NCBI GenBank assembly: GCA_017305555.1
Contig: JAFKKM010000014.1
Location: 1 to 64,000 of the forward strand
DNA length: 64,000 nucleotides
Direction: 5' to 3'
From: Hyphomicrobiales bacterium
GTDB lineage: Bacteria > Pseudomonadota > Alphaproteobacteria > Rhizobiales > Xanthobacteraceae
Below the pieces are notes generated by a model that was not told where the DNA came from, searched no databases, and worked only from the letters and a program-made list of their open reading frames with translations. The translations under genes were made by a program, and so were the position numbers. Below, piece after piece: positions 8,715-17,826 of the stretch (position 1 is the first letter of the stretch; every line of letters begins with the position of its first letter).

Positions 8715-9389
8715 ATGGCAACAGGAAAGCAGGCGCTTGTTCTGGATTTCGGGGGCGTCATTTCGCGGACCATGTTCGAAACGCATCCGATCACGGAGCG
8801 GGCATTGGGGCTTACGCCCGGCAGCCTGACATGGCGCGGACCGTTCGATCCTGCGTCGGATCCGTTGTGGGTCGACATGCAGGAGAACCGCATCACCGAG
8901 CGCGACTACTGGCGGACGCGGGTTGCGGAAGTCGGCAGCTTGTTCGGCGAGCGATGGGAGATGAGCGATTTCGTACGCCGGGCGCGAGGCGACGATCCGA
9001 TATCGACGATGCGACCGGAAGCGGTCCGGACCATCAAAGCCGCCGCTGCCGCAGGCAAGCGGCTTGCGATTTTGTCGAATGAACTCGATCTGTTTTACGG
9101 AGAAGGATTCACTCGTCGTTTCCCGCTTCTGAGCGATTTCGAAGTGGTCGTCGATGCGACCTATACCGGAATCCTGAAGCCGGATCCGCGTGCCTATCAG
9201 CTATGCCTCGAGGCATTGAAACTGCCGGCCGATCAGTGCGTTTTCGTCGATGACCAGCGGCGCAACATCGACGGCGCCGAAAAGGCCGGAATGTCGACGG
9301 TGCACTTTGACGTGCGCGAGCCGAAAAAGTCCTACGCGGAAGCCCTGGTCAAACTGGGCCTTTCGGCGGACGTGCTTGACGTCGCTTAG
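8715..9389 (+). CDS. HAD-superfamily hydrolase (subfamily IA)
   Basis: The 224 aa protein has motif I as LDFGGV (nucleophile Asp near residue 11; the usual second Asp is Gly), motif II in LAILSNE, motif III lysine in GILKPDP and motif IV in VFVDDQRRN, with a helical cap between motifs I and II. The replaced second Asp is also seen in epoxide-hydrolase-N/YihX-like HAD proteins, so phosphatase activity is possible but not certain. It follows the Tm-1-like gene by 14 bp, giving a likely two-gene operon. Confidence 0.88.
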   Translation: MATGKQALVLDFGGVISRTMFETHPITERALGLTPGSLTWRGPFDPASDPLWVDMQENRITERDYWRTRVAEVGSLFGERWEMSDFVRRARGDDPISTMRPEAVRTIKAAAAAGKRLAILSNELDLFYGEGFTRRFPLLSDFEVVVDATYTGILKPDPRAYQLCLEALKLPADQCVFVDDQRRNIDGAEKAGMSTVHFDVREPKKSYAEALVKLGLSADVLDVA

Positions 9390-9480
9390 GCTCGCGGAGA
9401 AGCGGTGCATTTGCCGCGACGTACGGTCGCTGCACTTTGATCATGCCCACCGGTTGCGCTTATCCTGAAGGCTGCGACCA

Positions 9481-10041
9481 TCAACCGTCGTTGCCGTCAG
9501 TGGTGTCGAACGTCGCGTTCGGTCCTTGCAGCAATTGGCTGCGGAGCATCAGCTTGTTCAAGATGGTATCGAGCTGCAGTTGTTCGGCGTCCGACAAGCT
9601 TGCAAGAAACCACGCCTGCGTGCGGGCCGCTTCCGGCAGAATGCTCTTGCACATTTTTGCGCCGTAGCGCGTGATCGACAGGAATATCCGCCGGCCGTCG
9701 TTCGGGTCGTTCTGCAAGGTGATCATTTTCAGATCGACCAGCCGGCGCTGGGCGCGTGACACGCGCGCCTTGTCCATGCTGGTGCGTTCGACGACTTCAA
9801 TGAAGGATAGCGTTCCATAGGCGTAGAGCGCCATGAGAATGCGCCATTCGGGCATTTGCAGGTTGAACTGAGTTTCGAACAAGCGCCCGATCGATTGCGA
9901 GACGCGATTGGCAACCACCGACAGCTTGTAGGGGATGAAGTCATCAAGCGAGCCGATCGCGCCGAGCTTATGGGGCTTGGCGGCCGCAGTCGTGGTGGAT
10001 TGCGTGCCCGGCAATTTCCTGACCTGCTTTTTTGTGGTCAC
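9481..10041 (-). CDS. MarR-family transcriptional regulator
   Basis: A 186 aa winged-helix protein: ETQFNLQMPEWRILMALYAYGTLSFIEVVERTSMDKARVSRAQRRLVDLKMITLQNDPNDGRRIFLSIT is a full MarR DNA-binding region with the wing motif D-x-R. I start at GTG 10041 because GAGGAG lies 7 nt upstream; an in-frame extension to 10113 has no ribosome site. The gene lies at the edge of the aromatic catabolic island, and MarR proteins often sense phenolic compounds, so local control is likely. It is convergent with the HAD gene. Confidence 0.88.
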   Translation of the reverse strand: MTTKKQVRKLPGTQSTTTAAAKPHKLGAIGSLDDFIPYKLSVVANRVSQSIGRLFETQFNLQMPEWRILMALYAYGTLSFIEVVERTSMDKARVSRAQRRLVDLKMITLQNDPNDGRRIFLSITRYGAKMCKSILPEAARTQAWFLASLSDAEQLQLDTILNKLMLRSQLLQGPNATFDTTDGNDG

Positions 10042-10313
10042 CGACAATCTCCTCGCGTGCAGGTATCCTGCGCATGGCACGGCGTTTCCGAGTGGCGAAC
10101 ATCTCGAAACCAAGGATCGAGACTCGTCGGCGGTGCATCGAACAGATTGTTAGCGCGATTCTGCCTTCACGGCCTCGCCGAAATGAAGGCATCTTATGCC
10201 ATCTCCGGCCTCGCAAGAACCCAAGGCCAAGGTATTGCGGCATGGAGATTGTGCGTGAGCGCCATTCCGAACGGAGCCGTGGATCGGCGATCCGTTGCCG
10301 ATTGCCCCTATTT

Positions 10314-11069
10314 CTAGCTGGCCGCGGCGGTGGCGCGTTCGACCTTCTTGCGCAGGTTCATGGTAAGGCGCGCCTGCTTCTGGAAGTGAGCCTGCAACAG
10401 GCTCACCGCGCGCTCCTCGTCGCGGTCGAGCGCAGCCTTCATGATGGATTCGTGCTCGTTGTCGGTGGCGACGGCGCGCTCGGCATACTTCCAGAAGTAG
10501 CGGCGATAGCGCTCCATGTGGTCGTAGAGCTCGTCGAAGAAGTGCAGCAGCCATGGCGATCCGCAGCCCTTGCACAGTGCATAGTGGAAGGCGCGATGAC
10601 GGTCTTCCCACTCGGTGCGCAAATCCTCGTCGTCCTGATCGGCGGAGACGGCGATGCCGGCCAGCTTGAGGCGGTGGAATGCGGAGAGAAGGTCCACTTC
10701 CCAATCTTCACGCCCTTCCTGGATGGAGCCGCGAATGGCGTAAGCTTCGAGGTTGGCGCGGAGATTGGAAACATCCAGCATCTCATCGAATTGAATCGGC
10801 GCAACGACGAAACCCTTGTGATCCTCGGCGATCACAAGGCCCTGCGCGGCCACCTGAAACAGGGCCTCACGCAACGGGCTTGTGCCGACTTCGTAGCGCT
10901 TGCTCAGCTTCTCGAACTGGAGCCGTTCGCCGGGCTCAAGATGGTGGCGGATAATGTCGAGGCGCAGTTGCTGCACGACGCGGCCGGCAAGTGTCTTCGG
11001 CGCTTCGTCGCGTGACGGATGCAGGCTTGGACCCCACTTGCGTGGGAGCTGTTTGGGCATGTTCCGCAT
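10314..11069 (-). CDS. GntR-family regulator, FadR/FCD subfamily
   Basis: The 251 aa protein has an N-terminal winged helix (TLAGRVVQQLRLDIIRHHLEPGERLQFEKLSKRYEVGTSPLREAL) and a helical FCD ligand domain. The candidate FCD metal ligands are kept: Asp in FDEMLDVSNLR, His in DRHRAFHYAL, His in DNEHESIM and His in LLQAHF. It is divergent from the LigB-type dioxygenase operon at 11204, with a perfect palindrome in between, so it probably represses that operon until a catabolite acid binds. The 272 bp before the MarR gene hold no gene I can support. Confidence 0.9.
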   Translation of the reverse strand: MRNMPKQLPRKWGPSLHPSRDEAPKTLAGRVVQQLRLDIIRHHLEPGERLQFEKLSKRYEVGTSPLREALFQVAAQGLVIAEDHKGFVVAPIQFDEMLDVSNLRANLEAYAIRGSIQEGREDWEVDLLSAFHRLKLAGIAVSADQDDEDLRTEWEDRHRAFHYALCKGCGSPWLLHFFDELYDHMERYRRYFWKYAERAVATDNEHESIMKAALDRDEERAVSLLQAHFQKQARLTMNLRKKVERATAAAS

Positions 11070-11140
11070 ACGCTGCGCCTAGTTGTCGCGAATCTCCATG
11101 CAATATGGGCCAGTGGTGGTCAGAATCCAAGCAGAAACAG

Positions 11141-11152
11141 ATTTTCGAAAAT
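11141..11152. promoter_or_regulatory. Palindrome, candidate GntR operator
   Basis: ATTTTCGAAAAT is a perfect 12 bp palindrome midway between the divergent GntR gene (start 11069) and the dioxygenase gene (start 11204). A -35-like TTGACA begins 2 bp downstream (11154-11159), so a bound protein would cover a plus-strand promoter. Binding by the adjacent GntR protein is inferred from position. Confidence 0.4.
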
Positions 11153-11203
11153 GTTGACATCGTTGGAAATGTAAAGCAGGTTTGGATCGAGAAGGAGAAC
11201 GCT

Positions 11204-12079
11204 ATGGCCGAGATCGTTTACGCTGCCGGCGCGCCACATGCGCCAGGCTTGATCGGATTGTTGGAGGCCGCGCCTGCCGACGTGAAGGATGTGGTGATCA
11301 ATACCTATCGTAGCCTCGCCGACGCCATGGCCTCGGCCAAGGCGGACGTTCTGATCGTGTTCGCCAATGATCATCTCGCCAATAGCCGCGTGCGTACTTA
11401 TCCCGATTTCCTGATCGGAATGGCCGCGGAGCATCGCGGACCTTACGAGTGGTTCAAGCCGTGGATCGGCTGCGAGGACTACACCGTGAAGGGCTCGCCC
11501 GAGGTGGCTGCCGCCTTGTTCGACGGCATGACCAAACGTGGCATCCGGATGTTCGCGCAGACCGAGAATCTGAAGTTTGACGACAATATCTCCGTCCCGG
11601 TTCTGCTTACCAACGTCGCAGGTTCCGGCATTCCCATGGTGCCGGTGCTGCAGAACTGCACCGTGCCGCCGATCCCGGATCAACGCCGTTGCTATGAGGT
11701 CGGCAAGGCACTCGGCGATTTCATTCGCGACGACCTTCCGGCCGATATGCGTGTCGCGCTGCTCGGTTCCGGCGGCCTCAGCCACGAGCCGGGTGGGGCG
11801 CGTTATTACTTTATCGACGAGGAGTTCGATCGTTGGTTCCTCGATCTTGTCGCGTCCGGTGACCATGAGAGGTTGCTCGACGAATTGACGCTGGAGAAAA
11901 TGGAGGCAGCCGGCTCCGGCGGCACGGCGGAACTGCTCGCCTGGGTGGTCGTGCTCGGTGCGATCGGCTCGAAGCCGGGCAAGAGCTTCGGTTACACCGT
12001 TCACAAGGACTTCAAGTGCGGCGTCGGTGGTGTGCTGTGGGACATGAGCCCGAACATGCCGAAATCGCGCGCGGCCTGA
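11204..12079 (+). CDS. Class III extradiol ring-cleavage dioxygenase, LigB-type catalytic subunit
   Basis: The 291 aa protein matches LigB-fold dioxygenases. His12 (GAPHAPGL), His57 (FANDHL), His194 (GGLSHEPGG) and Glu243 (GGTAELLAW) sit almost exactly where LigB has its iron ligands His12, His61 and Glu242 and its acid-base His195. The enzyme should use non-haem Fe(II) and O2 to open a catechol, protocatechuate, gallate or aminophenol ring. The ATG at 11204 has GGAG upstream; a longer frame from 10991 covers promoter DNA. The small subunit gene follows 13 bp later. 2-Aminophenol dioxygenases belong to the same fold, so an amino-substituted substrate is possible. Confidence 0.9.
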   Translation: MAEIVYAAGAPHAPGLIGLLEAAPADVKDVVINTYRSLADAMASAKADVLIVFANDHLANSRVRTYPDFLIGMAAEHRGPYEWFKPWIGCEDYTVKGSPEVAAALFDGMTKRGIRMFAQTENLKFDDNISVPVLLTNVAGSGIPMVPVLQNCTVPPIPDQRRCYEVGKALGDFIRDDLPADMRVALLGSGGLSHEPGGARYYFIDEEFDRWFLDLVASGDHERLLDELTLEKMEAAGSGGTAELLAWVVVLGAIGSKPGKSFGYTVHKDFKCGVGGVLWDMSPNMPKSRAA

Positions 12080-12092
12080 CAGGGAGACGATT

Positions 12093-12401
12093 ATGGGACT
12101 CGAGAAGTTCAAAGCGTCGCTCGCCACGCACGATCTTATTCAGGATTTGAAATGGTCACCCGAGCTGCGTGAGGAATTTGCGGCGAACGAGGCGGCCGTG
12201 CTGGATCGTTATCCGCTGCGGAAGGACGAGCGGCGCGCCATCGAGACGCGGAATTTTCTCGCGCTCTACGATCTCGGGCTTCACCCTTATCTCGGCGGAC
12301 AGTTCGCGCGGCTGATCTTCGGCAATGAGGCGGGCAAGGGCGCAACCGTCGCTGTGAACAAGCTTGTCGAATCGTTGCAAGGCAAGGGGTCTGTCGCGTA
12401 G
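12093..12401 (+). CDS. LigA-type small subunit of extradiol dioxygenase
   Basis: The 102 aa helical protein resembles the protocatechuate 4,5-dioxygenase alpha subunit: an N-terminal WSPELREEFAANEAAVLDRYPLRKDER helix region and the conserved LYDLGLHPYLGGQFARLIFG that shapes the LigB active-site lid. A GGGAG site stands before the ATG. With the upstream gene it should form an LigAB heteromer. It is close to the LigA domain's minimal size and has no extra part. Confidence 0.88.
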   Translation: MGLEKFKASLATHDLIQDLKWSPELREEFAANEAAVLDRYPLRKDERRAIETRNFLALYDLGLHPYLGGQFARLIFGNEAGKGATVAVNKLVESLQGKGSVA

Positions 12402-12546
12402 CCGCTGACTGATTTTCAGAAGTTCGGCATTTCATCATGAACCGGCGCGCGAAGGCGCGCACGGAACGGCATCGTGCGGCCTCAGGCCGTGGATATCGGA
12501 ACGACAATTGAGGCGGCCGAGCCGCCAAGGGAAGGGGAACTTACAG

Positions 12547-13815
12547 ATGCGTCGTGCCTTCAATTGGATCAAGCCGGCTCTTGCAGCCGCTTCCGTTCTG
12601 GTGCTAGCGGCGTCCGGCGCCGCAGCGGCCGAAAAGGCCTCGCCGGGCGTCACCGACACCGAAATCAAAATCGGTGGCATTTGCCCCAGCACCGGCCCGA
12701 TCGCGTCCTTCGTTACGATCTGCGCCATGCAGGATGCCTACTTCAAGTACATCAACGATCGCGATGGCGGCGTGATGATGGGTGACGGCAAGCGCCGGAA
12801 GATTTCCTACACTTATTATGATGACGGCTACTCGCCGCCGCGCACCGTGGAGCAGGCCCGGCGTCTTGTCGAACGCGATCAGGTCGCGTTGATCATCGGC
12901 CCGTTAGGCAGCGCGACCGGCTTGGCGATCCGTGATTATGTCAACAAGCGCGGCGTGCCGCAGCTCTTCGTCGGCAGCGGCCTTTCAGCATTCAGCACCG
13001 ACTCCAAAGCGTTTCCCTGGACCATCGGCTGGCAGTCGGCATACACCACCGAGGGCAGTATCTTCGCGGAATTCGTGAAGACGAGAAAGGCCGACGCCAA
13101 GGTCGCGGTCCTTTATCAGAACGACGATTTCGGCAAGGAGCTGTTGAACGCATTCAAGCACGCGGCCGAGGGCAGCGGCATCACCATCGCTGCCGCACAG
13201 TCTTACGAGGTGACGTCACCGACGGTGGATTCACAGGTCTCCAATCTCGCGGCGACCAATGCGGATGTGCTCCTCGTGTTTGCAGTCCCGAAGTTCACCG
13301 CGCAGACGCTGCGCAAGGTGCAGGATACGTCCTGGCGGCCGATGGTGATCGTCACCAACATCAGCGCCTCGAAGAAGACAGTGATGGAGCCTGCCGGCGA
13401 GGAGGCTTCGGAAGGCGTCTATTCGGCGGTTGCTCAAATGGACCCGACTACCAAGGACTATGCCGACACCAAAGATATCAAGACCTATCGCGAGGTCGGC
13501 ACCAAGTTTCCCAGCTCCGGCCTTAACCTCGATGATCCAATGACGATGATCGGCTTCGGGCAGGCGCAAACCATGGTCGCCGTGCTTGAGAAAACCAAGA
13601 CACCGACGCGCGCGGGGATCATGGAATCGGCGCGGCATCTGTGTGGTGTTCCGGTGCTCGGTCTTGTCCCCGGCGTCAAGGCGTGCGTCGACGGCGAGCG
13701 TGATCCGTTCTACATCGAATCGATGCAGGTGGTCCGCTACAGCAAAGGAAGCTGGGCACCGGTAGGTGACGTGATCACGAAGTATGAGGGCAAGACCCCT
13801 CATCAAGCCAAGTAA
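12547..13815 (+). CDS. Liv-type ABC transporter substrate-binding protein
   Basis: The 422 aa precursor has a signal peptide (MRRAFNWIKPALAAASVLVLAASGAAAA) and a periplasmic ligand-binding fold of the LivJ/UrtA/AmiC class (TEIKIGGICPSTGPIASF, ALIIGPLGSATGLAIRDYV, VAVLYQNDDFGKELLNAFK). The ATG at 12547 follows an AGGGGA-type site; an upstream in-frame ATG lacks one. It begins the group binding protein, DUF1989, amidase, LivG, LivF, LivH, LivM, so it should deliver substrate to that importer. Ligands of this class include branched amino acids, urea, short amides and aromatic acids. Confidence 0.93.
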   Translation: MRRAFNWIKPALAAASVLVLAASGAAAAEKASPGVTDTEIKIGGICPSTGPIASFVTICAMQDAYFKYINDRDGGVMMGDGKRRKISYTYYDDGYSPPRTVEQARRLVERDQVALIIGPLGSATGLAIRDYVNKRGVPQLFVGSGLSAFSTDSKAFPWTIGWQSAYTTEGSIFAEFVKTRKADAKVAVLYQNDDFGKELLNAFKHAAEGSGITIAAAQSYEVTSPTVDSQVSNLAATNADVLLVFAVPKFTAQTLRKVQDTSWRPMVIVTNISASKKTVMEPAGEEASEGVYSAVAQMDPTTKDYADTKDIKTYREVGTKFPSSGLNLDDPMTMIGFGQAQTMVAVLEKTKTPTRAGIMESARHLCGVPVLGLVPGVKACVDGERDPFYIESMQVVRYSKGSWAPVGDVITKYEGKTPHQAK

Positions 13816-13831
13816 GATCGGGTAGTTGATC

Positions 13832-14524
13832 ATGAACACCGAGTTGCTGAACGAAATCCTGCCGCCGAAAACCGGACGAGCGCTTATCGTCCGCCAAGGG
13901 GAGGTTTTCAGGATCACCGATCTGGAAGGCCAGCAGGTTGTCGACGTGGCGATCTTCAACGCTAACAACTATCGCGACCGACTGTCTCTATCCTATTCCA
14001 CGACACGGTACGCGATGCAGTTTAGCGCGCGGCGTGCCGGGCGTGCCGAGCCGACGGTTGCGATGTCGAAAGACTTTCTGACCGAGGGTGATGTGCTGAT
14101 GTCCACCATTTACACGCCGTTGATGACCATCATCAAGGAAACGCCAGAGCCGAAGGGCGTTCACAAAGTCAATCAGCGCATGTGCAACCGGCGCTTCTAC
14201 GAGAGCTTCGGCTTGACCGGCATCGATGGTTGCCACGAGATCATCAGCGGCGTCGTGGCGCCTTACGGAGTTTTGCCGGAGGATATCCCCGACACCATCG
14301 ACTTCTTCATGAACTATCATCACGACTGCGGCAATCATTCCTGGGTTGCCGAGTCGCCGGTGTCGAAGCCGGGCGATTATGTCGAACTGCGCGCGGAGAT
14401 CGATTGTCTGATCGCGATCTCCAATTGTCCTGAGGATCATGTCAGCCAGATCAACGGCGGACGCTGCACGCCGATGCGGCTACAGGTCTTTGCCGTCGAG
14501 GCGGCGACTGCGCAGGCGGATTGA
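13832..14524 (+). CDS. DUF1989 (urea carboxylase-associated-type) protein
   Basis: The 230 aa protein carries DUF1989 features: GEVFRITDLEGQQVVDVAIFNANN near the start, MCNRRFYESFG, HHDCGNHSWVAESPV and a cysteine-containing end region (CLIAISNCPEDH). Relatives occur next to urea carboxylase or allophanate hydrolase genes, often as pairs, and resemble aminomethyl-transferase-like or metal-binding proteins. Here there is one copy, between a Liv-type binding protein and an acetamidase. I take ATG 13832; a TTG two codons upstream is possible. The stop overlaps the next ATG by one base (TGATG). A role in amide or urea-like nitrogen handling is inferred. Confidence 0.85.
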   Translation: MNTELLNEILPPKTGRALIVRQGEVFRITDLEGQQVVDVAIFNANNYRDRLSLSYSTTRYAMQFSARRAGRAEPTVAMSKDFLTEGDVLMSTIYTPLMTIIKETPEPKGVHKVNQRMCNRRFYESFGLTGIDGCHEIISGVVAPYGVLPEDIPDTIDFFMNYHHDCGNHSWVAESPVSKPGDYVELRAEIDCLIAISNCPEDHVSQINGGRCTPMRLQVFAVEAATAQAD

Positions 14525-15480
14525 TGGCGGTTCACGTTCTCAAAGCCTGCGCGGCCACTGTGCAGGGCGGGATCATTGATCCCAAGACGAAGGCTGTCCA
14601 TACGGTCGCATCGGGCGACACGGTGATTCTCGATACCTGGGCAATGTGGGACAATGCCGGCGGGCCGTCGCTCGCGCTCGATCAGGCAATGGCGCTGCGC
14701 GAACGTTTCCGCGCGGAAGGGCGCGGGCCGCACAGCCTTACCGGCCCGATCGCGGTCGAGACCGCGCGTCCCGGCGATGTTCTCAAGGTCGAGATCGAAA
14801 GTCTCGAGATCGCCGATCACGGCATCAACCTGATCTTCCCCGGCGGGCGCAGCCGCGGTCTGCTCGGCGATATCTTCAAAGATGCTGAACTGCGCCATTT
14901 CCAGCTCGATCGCCGGACCATGACCGCGGGTTTCGGTGACGGCATCAAAATTCCGCTGCGGCCGTTCCTCGGCATCATGGGCGTGCTGCCGCCACCCGAT
15001 GACGCGCCGCGCAGTTCGGCGATCCCGGGCAACTTCGGCGGCAATATCGATTGCGCCGATCTGGTCGCCGGCAGCGTTCTATACTTGCCGGTCTTCGTCG
15101 ACGGCGCCGGATTCTATGCTGGCGATGCTCATGCGGCACAGGGATCGGGCGAGGTGGTGCAGACCGCGCTGGAGACGGCGATGACCGCCGCGCGTCTGAA
15201 ACTATCCGTCGTCAAGAGCTATTCGATCGTGCGGCCAAGGGCCGAGACGCGCGAGCACTTCATCACCATGGGGCTGCACGAGGATCTGCGCGAGGCGGCG
15301 CGGCAAGCCGTGCTTGACATGATTGATTTGCTCGTCGCGACCAAGGATATGACGCGATCCGACGCTTACGCGTTGTGCTCCCTGCAAGCCGATCTGCTGG
15401 TGACCCAGCTTGTCAATGGCGTCAACGGCATTCACGCACGTATGCCGAAGGCGATCTTCGGCAAAGGAACGAGCCAGTGA
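14524..15480 (+). CDS. Acetamidase/formamidase family amidohydrolase
   Basis: The 318 aa protein belongs to the FmdA/AmdA family, which hydrolyses short amides to the acid and ammonia. Typical segments are a central GILMGVLPPPDD-like stretch (RPFLGIMGVLPPP), IPGNFGGNIDCADLVAGS, and YAGDAHAAQGSGEVVQTALET, whose acidic and histidine residues form the metal/active site. It is coupled to DUF1989 upstream (TGATG) and to LivG downstream (GTGA). An amide imported by the linked ABC system is therefore the likely substrate, but formamide and acetamide are only family knowledge. Confidence 0.92.
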   Translation: MAVHVLKACAATVQGGIIDPKTKAVHTVASGDTVILDTWAMWDNAGGPSLALDQAMALRERFRAEGRGPHSLTGPIAVETARPGDVLKVEIESLEIADHGINLIFPGGRSRGLLGDIFKDAELRHFQLDRRTMTAGFGDGIKIPLRPFLGIMGVLPPPDDAPRSSAIPGNFGGNIDCADLVAGSVLYLPVFVDGAGFYAGDAHAAQGSGEVVQTALETAMTAARLKLSVVKSYSIVRPRAETREHFITMGLHEDLREAARQAVLDMIDLLVATKDMTRSDAYALCSLQADLLVTQLVNGVNGIHARMPKAIFGKGTSQ

Positions 15481-16241
15481 CCGCTTTGCTGCAAGTTCGC
15501 GATGTCGGAATCGAGTTCGGTGGCGTGCGTGCGCTGCAGGACGTTTCGTTCGACGTCGCGGACGGCAACATTTGCGGATTGATCGGGCCGAACGGCGCCG
15601 GCAAGACCACGTTGTTCAACGCAATCTCGCGGGTCTACCAGGTGAGCCGGGGCACGATCCATTTCGCGGGGCAGGATATCACGGCATTGCCAGCGAACCG
15701 CATTATTGGCCTTGGTGTCGCACGTACGCTTCAAAACGTCGGGCTGTTCGGCACCATGTCGGTGACGGAGAACGTGCTGCTCGGCGCGCATCATCGGCTA
15801 CAGCCGGGCTTCATCAATGCCATCTTCGGCAAAGGCGCGGTGATCGACCCCCGCGCAACCGAAGAGGAAGCACGCGGGATTCTCCACGATCTCGGATTGT
15901 CGGACGTTGCCGATCATCTTGCTGGAGGTCTGCCGTTCGGCACTCTGAAGCGGATCGAGCTTGCGCGGGCGTTGATCTCGCACCCACGGCTTCTGATGTT
16001 GGACGAGCCGGCCAACGGGTTATCGCATGGCGAAGTCGACGAACTGTCCGACGTCATCCTGCGGGTGCGGCGACGTTATGGCCTGACCGTGCTGCTGGTC
16101 GAGCATCATATGCGAATGCTGATGCGAATTTCGGATCGCATTGTTGTGCTGGAGAATGGCGTCAAGATTGCAGATGGAACGCCGGCCGAGGTAAAGGCCG
16201 ATCCGAATGTCGCGGCCGCTTATCTGGGAGCGGCGGCATGA
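15477..16241 (+). CDS. Liv-type ABC transporter ATP-binding protein (LivG-like)
   Basis: The 254 aa ATPase starts at GTG 15477, overlapping the amidase stop as GTGA; an earlier in-frame ATG lies within the amidase gene. Walker A is GPNGAGKTT, Walker B LLMLDEPANGLSHGEV, and the end has the LivG-type extra helix region (GTPAEVKADPNVAAAYLG). The signature is changed to LPFGTLKRIELARAL, as is common in LivG proteins. It pairs with LivF at 16238, ATGA-overlapped. Confidence 0.92.
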   Translation: MTALLQVRDVGIEFGGVRALQDVSFDVADGNICGLIGPNGAGKTTLFNAISRVYQVSRGTIHFAGQDITALPANRIIGLGVARTLQNVGLFGTMSVTENVLLGAHHRLQPGFINAIFGKGAVIDPRATEEEARGILHDLGLSDVADHLAGGLPFGTLKRIELARALISHPRLLMLDEPANGLSHGEVDELSDVILRVRRRYGLTVLLVEHHMRMLMRISDRIVVLENGVKIADGTPAEVKADPNVAAAYLGAAA

Positions 16242-16948
16242 GTCTGTTCAGCATCAAGGGAATGCACGCCGGTTACGGCGCGCGCAATGTGCTGCACGGG
16301 ATCGACCTGGACGTCGAGGAGCGGCAGATTCAGGTGGTGCTCGGTGCCAACGGCGCCGGCAAGACCACGCTGTTACGCGCGATTTCCGGCACCATCGCCC
16401 GCGAAGGCACGATCCTGTTCGATGGGGCGCGTATCGATCGCCTGTCGGCGCGCAAGATCGTCGCGGCTGGCGTCGCGCATGTGCCGCAGGGACGCGGCAC
16501 TTTCGCCGATCTGACGGTGGACGAAAATATCCGGCTCGGCGCTTATCTGCGCACGGGCGCGGAAGCGCGGCAGGATCGCGAACGCTGGCTGACGTTCTTT
16601 CCGCGTCTGCGCGAGCGGCTGTCGCAGCAAGCGGGCAGCCTCTCCGGCGGCGAGCAACAGATGCTGGCGATCACCCGCGCGCTGATGTTGAGGCCGCGAT
16701 TGCTTTTGCTCGACGAGCCGTCGCTTGGTTTGGCGCCGATCATCACGCAGGGGCTGTTCAAGACCCTTGCCGCCATTCGCGAAGAAACCGGCATGACCAT
16801 GCTGATCGTCGAACAGAGTGCCAATCTGGCGCTGGATGTGGCGGATTCCGGCGTGGTTCTCGAAAGCGGAGAGATCGTGCTGCGGGATTCCGCGCAGAAT
16901 CTTGCGGGCAATGACGAGGTTCGCCGCATCTACTTGGGGTACGAATGA
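16238..16948 (+). CDS. Liv-type ABC transporter ATP-binding protein (LivF-like)
   Basis: The 236 aa ATPase has Walker A GANGAGKTT, signature LSGGEQQML, Walker B LLLLDEPSLGLAP and the LivF-type HVPQGRGTF Q-loop region. Its true start is ATG 16238, overlapping LivG as ATGA. The same frame is open back to 15410, but that part is only an overlap of the previous gene. It should form a heterodimer with LivG under LivH/LivM. Confidence 0.93.
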   Translation: MSLFSIKGMHAGYGARNVLHGIDLDVEERQIQVVLGANGAGKTTLLRAISGTIAREGTILFDGARIDRLSARKIVAAGVAHVPQGRGTFADLTVDENIRLGAYLRTGAEARQDRERWLTFFPRLRERLSQQAGSLSGGEQQMLAITRALMLRPRLLLLDEPSLGLAPIITQGLFKTLAAIREETGMTMLIVEQSANLALDVADSGVVLESGEIVLRDSAQNLAGNDEVRRIYLGYE

Positions 16949-17826
16949 ATCTTTTCGCCAGTCAGATTATCGATGGTCTCGCGGATGGCGCGATCTACGC
17001 GTCGCTCGCGCTTGCGCTCGTCTTCAGTTATCGCTCGACCGGTATCGTCAATTTCGCGCAAGGCGAAATGGCGATGCTGTCCGCTTACCTTGTCTGGCAG
17101 TTGATGGCGTGGGGAATGCCACTGGTGCCGGCGGCGCTCGTCAGTATCGTCATTTCCTTCATTGCCGGCGCGCTGTTGTATGCCACCATCGTCAAGCCGC
17201 TGTCCCATGCGAGCCTGCTCACGGTCGTCAGCGTGTTGATCGGCTTGTATCTCGCGCTCAACAGTCTCGCTGGCTTCCTCTGGACCTACACTATCAAGGC
17301 GCTGCCGAGCCTGTTCCCAAAGGCGCACTTGCAATTCGGCTCGTTCACCGTGTCCGCGGAGACGGTAGGTATCATCGCAGTTGTTGGCATCGTGCTGTTG
17401 CTGCTCTATCTCTTGTTCGAGACCACCAAGGTGGGGCTGGCGATGCGTGGCGCGGCTTCGACGCCGGATTCCGCCATTCTGGTCGGTGTCTCGGTTCCTG
17501 TGATGCTGCTGATCGGTTGGGGTATCGCAGCAGCGCTCGGCGCACTGTCCGGCATTCTTGTGGCACCGCGCGTTTTTCTGAATCCGACGATGATGTTCGG
17601 CGTCATCATCTACGCCTTCGCCGCTGCGACGCTCGGCGGTTTCGACAGCGTGGTCGGCGCGGTTGTTGGCGGTCTCCTGGTCGGCGTCGTCGAGAATCTG
17701 GTCGGCACCTACATTCCGTGGATCGGGCCTGATCTCAAGATCATCGTCGCGCTGGTTCTGATCTTCGGAACATTGCTGATCAAGCCGGATGGATTGTTCG
17801 GGCGAAAGAAGGTTGTGCGGCTATGA
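16945..17826 (+). CDS. Liv-type ABC permease (LivH-like)
   Basis: The 293 aa permease has about eight hydrophobic segments and LivH hallmarks near the N terminus (ALALVFSYRSTGIVNFAQGEMAMLSAY) and later (GFDSVVGAVVGGLLVGVVENLVG). It overlaps LivF and LivM by 4 nt each, giving a tight LivG-F-H-M block. It lies in the inner membrane and should pass the ligand of the binding protein at 12547. Confidence 0.93.
   Translation: MNLFASQIIDGLADGAIYASLALALVFSYRSTGIVNFAQGEMAMLSAYLVWQLMAWGMPLVPAALVSIVISFIAGALLYATIVKPLSHASLLTVVSVLIGLYLALNSLAGFLWTYTIKALPSLFPKAHLQFGSFTVSAETVGIIAVVGIVLLLLYLLFETTKVGLAMRGAASTPDSAILVGVSVPVMLLIGWGIAAALGALSGILVAPRVFLNPTMMFGVIIYAFAAATLGGFDSVVGAVVGGLLVGVVENLVGTYIPWIGPDLKIIVALVLIFGTLLIKPDGLFGRKKVVRL

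Noticed and set aside
10991-11203. N-terminal extension of the LigB-type dioxygenase
   Set aside because: It covers the divergent promoter region and overlaps the GntR gene, while MAEIV at 11204 places the iron ligand at His12 as in LigB.
15410-16237. In-frame extension upstream of LivF suggesting a fusion with LivG
   Set aside because: The extension runs through the LivG gene in another frame and has no ABC motifs; LivF starts at 16238 with an ATGA overlap.
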